Shown piece after piece: positions 34,152-38,699 of a DNA stretch of 38,699 bases. How positions within the stretch are numbered: the stretch's first letter is position 1; the number at the start of each line of letters is the position of its first letter. This DNA is from HGM12587 sp045128635 (GTDB lineage Bacteria > Bacillota > Clostridia > Lachnospirales > Lachnospiraceae), in the NCBI GenBank assembly GCA_045128635.1, contig JBGVRS010000058.1, positions 1 to 38,699 of the forward strand, written 5' to 3'. The position numbers were made by a program, and so were the translations under genes. Under the pieces are notes generated by a model. That model was not told the origin of the DNA and ran no database searches. It worked only from the letters and a program-made list of their open reading frames with translations.

Positions 34152-34196
34152 CCATTTTAGTACATCCATTTTAGTCCTCAACAAAGTGTTTGTCAA
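34152..34196 (-). promoter_or_regulatory. SARP gene promoter with direct repeats
   Basis: On the minus strand TTGACA (34191-34196) is followed after 17 bases by TAAAAT (34168-34173). The decamer ACTAAAATGG occurs twice, 14 bases apart (34166-34175 and 34152-34161), and the first copy covers the -10. A protein bound there would affect transcription start, possibly as self-control by the SARP regulator. Confidence 0.65.
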
Positions 34197-34217
34197 ATGA
34201 TTCCTGTCGATTTACAT

Positions 34218-34254
34218 AAAAAATCTCAAGAGATTTTCATCCCTTGAGATTTTT
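34218..34254 (-). terminator. Terminator after the truncated adhesin
   Basis: On the minus strand AAAAATCTCAAG pairs with CTTGAGATTTTT around a 12-base loop and runs into a T-tract, about 15 bases past the adhesin stop codon. It separates the adhesin from the SARP gene. Confidence 0.8.
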
Positions 34255-34267
34255 CGTTAGTGTTTCT

Positions 34268-37200
34268 TTAATTCTTTTTACGTTTGTAGATTGTAATTCC
34301 TGAAAGACCAAGAACTGCTGCACACGCTAAGGCCGCAAAGATTGCAATGTTTGCAGAATCACCTGTTGCACTGCCGCCACCCTGAGTTGGCTGCTGTGGT
34401 GCCGGGTAGTATTCTGGTGTTTCTGAAACTGTAACATCTTTACCTGGATCAATGATTGGATCAGGTTTTGGAAGTTTACCGCTATAAGTATTCTCAAACT
34501 CAAGCAGCACATTTTCAACAATCTGTCCATTCAATTCCGCAATTACAGCAAGATTATTTCCTACATATTCTACCGTCACATCAACTATATAAACGGTATC
34601 ATCATAAATCATATTCTTTTTGCCTGCATTAATTTCACGGATTTCATAAGTATATGTTTTTCCGATATCAGCTTTTGTATATTGCACATTAAATAATGCA
34701 TCGCCATTTTTGTCTGATACAGGTTTCTTAGAATATACCTCTCCAGTCGTTACATTCTTGATCTCAAATTCGAAACCACTAAGTGTATGATCTGCATTAC
34801 CCGTTTTAACAATGGTCTTCTTAATGTTAAATGGAACATCTATCGGTGTTACATTTTTTTCAATATTTTTGAATTCTTTTGTATCACCATAAGTAAAATT
34901 CACACGATTTCCATTTACATCTGTTACATTTACCAATGTATTTAATTTACCACTGCCATTATCGAGAACTACCACCATTACATGGTATATCGTTGTATCA
35001 TAAATAATCGTAGGACTATCACCCAGTTCTTCATGAATTACGTAATAGTAGGTTCCTTTCTTATCGAAATTCAACTCAAATGCAAACTGGTCTACAGCAA
35101 GTCCATTTGCACCATTTGTAGTGTGTTTTACATCTTTTGCCAAATCGATTACATAATTATCATCAGTTTCATGCAAACCGAATTTAAATTCCCCACCTTT
35201 TAACTCAAGCTGCTGATTAGATTCATCAACATAGAATTTTTCGCCTGTGATAATTACTTTGTCTGCCGGACTAGCTTCATAAGTATTTGTGAATTTCGCA
35301 TCTCCCGTATAGGTAATATCACTTTCTCCAATCGCAAGGCCGCCGACACCATTATCAGATACCTTGACGGAAATGTTAATTGCCTTTTCATCATACGTTA
35401 CTCCGCCAAGTTTTTCTGTTTCACTCGGAATATTTTCCTTTAAAACGTAGTAATATGTACCTGGAGCTGTATACTGAAGTTCAGGCAATTTAAGTTTACC
35501 GGTATTTGCGTAATGTCCGATATTACCATCTATTGGTGTTGTACCATTCTCTGTATTTCCATCGTTATCTACGGTATTATACTCTGAATCCGCTTTATAA
35601 AGAGAGAATTTAAATTCATCTTCTTTTAAGTCACGACCAGTTAGGACTTTTGTTACATCCAACGTAGCTTTAGTACTTCCTGTAATGGAGTAGGTATTCG
35701 TAAATGCGATTTCGTTCGCTCCGCCACCAGCTTTAAACACTTTGATATTTTCATCTTTTACCTCAAGCTCTTGTTCTGTATCATGAGGTGTCACCTTAAT
35801 TTCCACACGATATTCAGAAGTATCATAGGTAATACCAGCCTTCACTCCATTTGCTGCATCAGCCGGAACCTGTTCTTTTACTATGTAGTAATAAGTACCT
35901 GCCTCGTCAAATGTTTCCGCAAATGAAAATACTTTACTTTCTTCATTTTTCAAGCCCTTAACAGAAGAACTTACTTTCGGATATCCAGTTGTTTCTTCAA
36001 TCTGATACTCCGAAGTTGCTTTATAGAGTTCAAATTTGAACTCTTCATTAGCATTCATGTCGCGTCCTGCAAAAGTCTTAGATCCAGAAATGGTTGCTGT
36101 TGCTGAAGCAAGTTCATACGTATTCTTGAATGTAGCATCAGTATCATTTTCAACTGCAACCTCGTCGTTATCTTCATATTTTACAGTACTTGTAAGTTTC
36201 GTAACAGTGTAACTTCCTTGGTTTGTAGAATCATCTTTAGTTATCTTTACTTCTTCTGTTATAGTAACTGTAACTTTAACTTGATTAGTTAAGCATGACA
36301 TTCCTGCAATACTAGTTGGTTTTTCGAACAAATAATATACATATGTTTGTGTATATACTTTTGTTTCTTCATTCTGAACAGCGGTATAATCTATCTGCGG
36401 ATTCCATGCTTCATATGTCATTGGAATAATCACATCACCGTTAACATTTGGTCTAACAGTTTTATGTGTAGCTGACGACGTACAATTTCCGTCTTTTGTA
36501 CAGTTTTCATTTTCGCAAAGTACAAATTCGAAGCTGTTCATAGGAACATCTACACCTGTGTTATTTTCCAATATTTTTTTGATATTAATGTTTGCCGTTG
36601 TACTATTATAACGATTTGTAAATGTTGCCTTAATTGTATTTCCGTCAAGAGTAGCATTGTTTGCCGCTTCAATCGTATATTCAAACTTTTCATCCATGAG
36701 ATTATTATCAGTTACGATGACGCGGAAATATGCATGTGTAGCATCATATGTAATTCCAGAAAGATTGCCTGTTTTTTCTGAAATACGATAATAATGTGTA
36801 CCAACTTCATTTGCTAAAATATTCAACTGTTCCTTGGTAAGTGTCACTTTGGTTAACTGTGTAGCATTTTCTACTTTTGAAATTTCAAAAGATGCTCCAT
36901 TTGTCAAAGAAACCTCATTCCAGCTTTTAGATTCTGCATTATATTTTTCAATCTGGAATTCAAACTTAGCTCCCGCTTCAAGTCCTTCCCATGTAATTCC
37001 ATCAAGGTTCTTTGTAACCTCTACACTTATATCTACCTGTGTTGAGTAGCTTGGATCATAAGTATTCTTAACATCTATATTATGTGTTTCTTCTGCAACA
37101 ATCTTATGTTCTTGCTCATCATATGTAATCTGATTTGTCCAACCCGTCGCAGTAGAAGGAATTGTTTCTGTCACGTCATATTCTGTACCTTCAGGCAAGT

Positions 37201-37717
37201 TATAGAATGTAACATCATCCATATGTCCGAATGTGAATGTAAATACTCCATTTGCATCAGCTGTTGCGGATGTAATTGACTGACCTACATTTTGAGTACC
37301 ATCCAGATAAACGTCACTTTCAGAAACCGCATTCGTGAGTGTTCTGTCAGCAAAAGCATTGCCAAGATTTACTTTAATTTCAAACACAGTATTGTCTGGA
37401 ATAGCATAGCTATCGCCATAGCTATGGTGAATAAGTTTTGTTACAACTAAGTTTCCTGTGTTAGGTTTTTCTACGTTTGTTGCAACAAATTCAGCGATAG
37501 TATTTGCTGTCACAGTACCACTTCCACCGTTTGTAATAGATGAAAGCTTATAATCATCATGATTCTGTTCTGTAATTGTATAAGTTGTTCCTGTTGGAAT
37601 TCCTGTAATATAAACTGTCTGATCTTTCGCAAGGGTTACTGTTACTTTTTCCTCTGTAATTGTTACATTAGAAGTGATTTCATTATACTCTCCATCTGTT
37701 ACCATAATTGCGTTCAT
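34268..37717 (-). CDS. FctA/Cna-B-repeat surface adhesin, 5'-truncated
   Basis: At least 1149 residues of a pilin-like surface adhesin. About eight beta-sandwich repeats of 110-170 residues follow one another, most ending in a TFxNTY/FTNTY-type strand and containing GTYYYVxxE and ITYD motifs, as in streptococcal FctA (isopeptide-linked) pilin domains. Domain four has a CENENC...C cluster. A Pro-rich linker, ATGDSANI, a hydrophobic helix and YKRKKN form a sortase-like C-terminus. There is no signal peptide: the frame stays open upstream to about 37862 without an ATG, and ATG 37717 has no ribosome-binding site. The first residues fit the middle of a domain. The 5' end appears lost to the mobile element upstream, so this is probably a pseudogene. 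Confidence 0.8.
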   Translation of the reverse strand: MNAIMVTDGEYNEITSNVTITEEKVTVTLAKDQTVYITGIPTGTTYTITEQNHDDYKLSSITNGGSGTVTANTIAEFVATNVEKPNTGNLVVTKLIHHSYGDSYAIPDNTVFEIKVNLGNAFADRTLTNAVSESDVYLDGTQNVGQSITSATADANGVFTFTFGHMDDVTFYNLPEGTEYDVTETIPSTATGWTNQITYDEQEHKIVAEETHNIDVKNTYDPSYSTQVDISVEVTKNLDGITWEGLEAGAKFEFQIEKYNAESKSWNEVSLTNGASFEISKVENATQLTKVTLTKEQLNILANEVGTHYYRISEKTGNLSGITYDATHAYFRVIVTDNNLMDEKFEYTIEAANNATLDGNTIKATFTNRYNSTTANINIKKILENNTGVDVPMNSFEFVLCENENCTKDGNCTSSATHKTVRPNVNGDVIIPMTYEAWNPQIDYTAVQNEETKVYTQTYVYYLFEKPTSIAGMSCLTNQVKVTVTITEEVKITKDDSTNQGSYTVTKLTSTVKYEDNDEVAVENDTDATFKNTYELASATATISGSKTFAGRDMNANEEFKFELYKATSEYQIEETTGYPKVSSSVKGLKNEESKVFSFAETFDEAGTYYYIVKEQVPADAANGVKAGITYDTSEYRVEIKVTPHDTEQELEVKDENIKVFKAGGGANEIAFTNTYSITGSTKATLDVTKVLTGRDLKEDEFKFSLYKADSEYNTVDNDGNTENGTTPIDGNIGHYANTGKLKLPELQYTAPGTYYYVLKENIPSETEKLGGVTYDEKAINISVKVSDNGVGGLAIGESDITYTGDAKFTNTYEASPADKVIITGEKFYVDESNQQLELKGGEFKFGLHETDDNYVIDLAKDVKHTTNGANGLAVDQFAFELNFDKKGTYYYVIHEELGDSPTIIYDTTIYHVMVVVLDNGSGKLNTLVNVTDVNGNRVNFTYGDTKEFKNIEKNVTPIDVPFNIKKTIVKTGNADHTLSGFEFEIKNVTTGEVYSKKPVSDKNGDALFNVQYTKADIGKTYTYEIREINAGKKNMIYDDTVYIVDVTVEYVGNNLAVIAELNGQIVENVLLEFENTYSGKLPKPDPIIDPGKDVTVSETPEYYPAPQQPTQGGGSATGDSANIAIFAALACAAVLGLSGITIYKRKKN

Positions 37718-38018
37718 TTGTTCAGTAGTAATCGCGCTACCAAATGTAATATCAAATACAAATTGAACAAAATCGCTGCGCGATGACCTGCCAAGGCTGT
37801 GGCGCAGTTTTTCTATTCTTTCTAAAAAAGGCAGTTGATTCCTCTTTAAAAAGTATCTATTGTTAAGTTACCACACAAAACAAAATACAAAAGAAGATAC
37901 ACTGCCTATGAAAACAATATCATTTTTAGGCTGCTTTCACAAGCAGTTTTATTTTGCAAATGCACCTCCATGGTAGGTAGTTACTGTTGTTATTACTTTT
38001 TTCATGGAGAATATTTTT
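37718..38018. mobile_element. Mobile-element boundary 5' of the truncated adhesin
   Basis: About 300 bases between the adhesin remnant and the recombinase. Adhesin-like coding sequence continues on the minus strand to about 37770 (FVFDITFGSAITTEQ). It then changes to sequence with a small hairpin (ATCGC-TGC-GCGAT, near 37771-37783) and a second imperfect hairpin (CTGCC...GGCGCAG). GAAC immediately precedes the apparent boundary, a tetranucleotide known as an IS91-family target. Further right, CTGCTT-TCAC-AAGCAG followed by TTTTATTTT (37931-37955) resembles a plus-strand terminator. The exact boundary is an estimate. Confidence 0.5.
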
Positions 38019-38699
38019 ATGTACGAAGACATTTTTGAATTAGTAACTATTGCTGCCCAAAAGAGAAACCTGAAGGAATCCACATCTCACAGGTATTGCC
38101 AAGCGCTTACGCCTTTTCTCAAAGCATCCAATAAGCCTTGGCAAGAACTCACCATCGAAGACGCTGATGATTATTTGACAGCCAAAAGACTTGCCGGAAT
38201 TATGCCTGAAACTTATAACCACTACTACGGTGCTATTCGCTTCATGTATAAAAGAGTTCTCAAAATTAACTGGAACGAAGATGACCTTCCACGCATGAAG
38301 CGTGACCGTTCTCTTCCTACAGTTCTTTCAAGACAAGAAGTGAATGCCATCCTTGATGTCACCACAAATCTGAAATATAAGGCAATTTTTGCTGTTATGT
38401 ATTCAGGTGGACTTCGAGTCTCTGAAACAACCCATCTGCATTATGATGACATTTCCCGCAGGAATCACTCCATTCACATCCACAATACCAAAAACAGAAT
38501 GGACCGTTACACCATTCTTGCTGACCGTACCCTTGATATTCTTACAGAATACTGGTTTAAGTGCGGAAAGCCCAGAAACATTCTGTTCCCCAGTCAGGTG
38601 ACAGGAGATTATCTGGATATTTCTGCCGTAAATCAGGTATTAAAAAGAAGTGCCGAACGGGCAGGAATCCCTAAACATGTCACTTCACATGCGTTCAGA
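38019..38699 (+). CDS. Tyrosine recombinase/integrase (3' end off window)
   Basis: The first 227 residues of a XerD-like tyrosine recombinase: an N-terminal SAM-like DNA-binding domain (YCQALTPFLKASNKPW...YYGAIRFMYKRVL) and a catalytic domain with the first arginine in YSGGLRVSE (Arg133), the lysine hairpin region NTKNRMDR, and HAFR (224-227), the HxxR box, at the very edge of the window. The final Arg/His-Tyr part lies beyond it. The ATG follows GGAGA. Short recombinases of this kind often sit beside IS91-type transposases in Clostridia; whether one follows here cannot be seen. Confidence 0.9.
   Translation, partial: MYEDIFELVTIAAQKRNLKESTSHRYCQALTPFLKASNKPWQELTIEDADDYLTAKRLAGIMPETYNHYYGAIRFMYKRVLKINWNEDDLPRMKRDRSLPTVLSRQEVNAILDVTTNLKYKAIFAVMYSGGLRVSETTHLHYDDISRRNHSIHIHNTKNRMDRYTILADRTLDILTEYWFKCGKPRNILFPSQVTGDYLDISAVNQVLKRSAERAGIPKHVTSHAFR

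Overview
The window looks like chromosomal DNA of a Firmicute in the class Clostridia, most likely a gut Lachnospiraceae. The evidence is the gene order rpmG-secE-nusG-rplK-rplA-rplJ-rplL-rpoB-rpoC, the RpoB sequence, strong AGGAGG ribosome-binding sites, moderate GC, and surface proteins typical of that group. No species is assigned.

Region 1 (1-11193, minus strand) is the core ribosomal/RNA-polymerase cluster, with rpoC cut off by the window edge. It is rich in RNA-level control: two near-identical mimics of the 23S L1-binding site ahead of rplK and rplA, an L10 leader with an attenuator ahead of rplJ, a pair of hairpins with the same 7-nt loop, a cloverleaf-shaped fold between rplJ and rplL, and a terminator after rplL. 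A gap of about 0.75 kb follows before rpoB, which has its own extended -10 promoter. This gap carries two copies of an unidentified structured element in opposite orientations.

Region 2 (11360-23156, plus strand) is a tightly packed 12-gene run from one visible promoter to a strong terminator: a DegV-family lipid-binding protein, an ICMT-like membrane methyltransferase, a GH3-family (ANL fold) enzyme, a membrane GAF/degenerate-GGDEF/HD-GYP protein, a PAS-PAS-GGDEF diguanylate cyclase, a transglutaminase-like lipoprotein, and a minimal type IV pilus/type II secretion-like set (PilC/GspF, four small single-pass proteins, PilT). Enzymes that make and degrade c-di-GMP thus sit in the same apparent transcript as the pilus machinery.

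Region 3 (23137-30987, minus strand) is a seven-gene surface-matrix operon: a small NSTWQG-motif protein, a 1331-aa secreted protein with 14 His/Cys repeats, two TasA/camelysin-like proteins, two membrane-anchored surface proteins, and a SipW-type (Ser/His) signal peptidase. Its promoter region has direct TGTAATG repeats placed much as SARP-type activators bind. A SARP/BTAD regulator with a degenerate GGDEF-like C-terminus, a second NSTWQG protein and an Rpn-type PD-(D/E)XK protein lie next to it (31267-34196).

Region 4 (34218-38699) holds a large pilin-like adhesin with eight repeated domains and a C-terminal membrane anchor. It lacks its 5' end and signal peptide. Directly upstream is a mobile-element boundary followed by a divergent tyrosine recombinase that runs off the window, so the adhesin has probably been truncated by insertion or rearrangement.

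Together, regions 2-4 read as an adhesion/biofilm island beside rpoBC, with c-di-GMP as a plausible shared signal. The functional links are inferences from gene order and domains.
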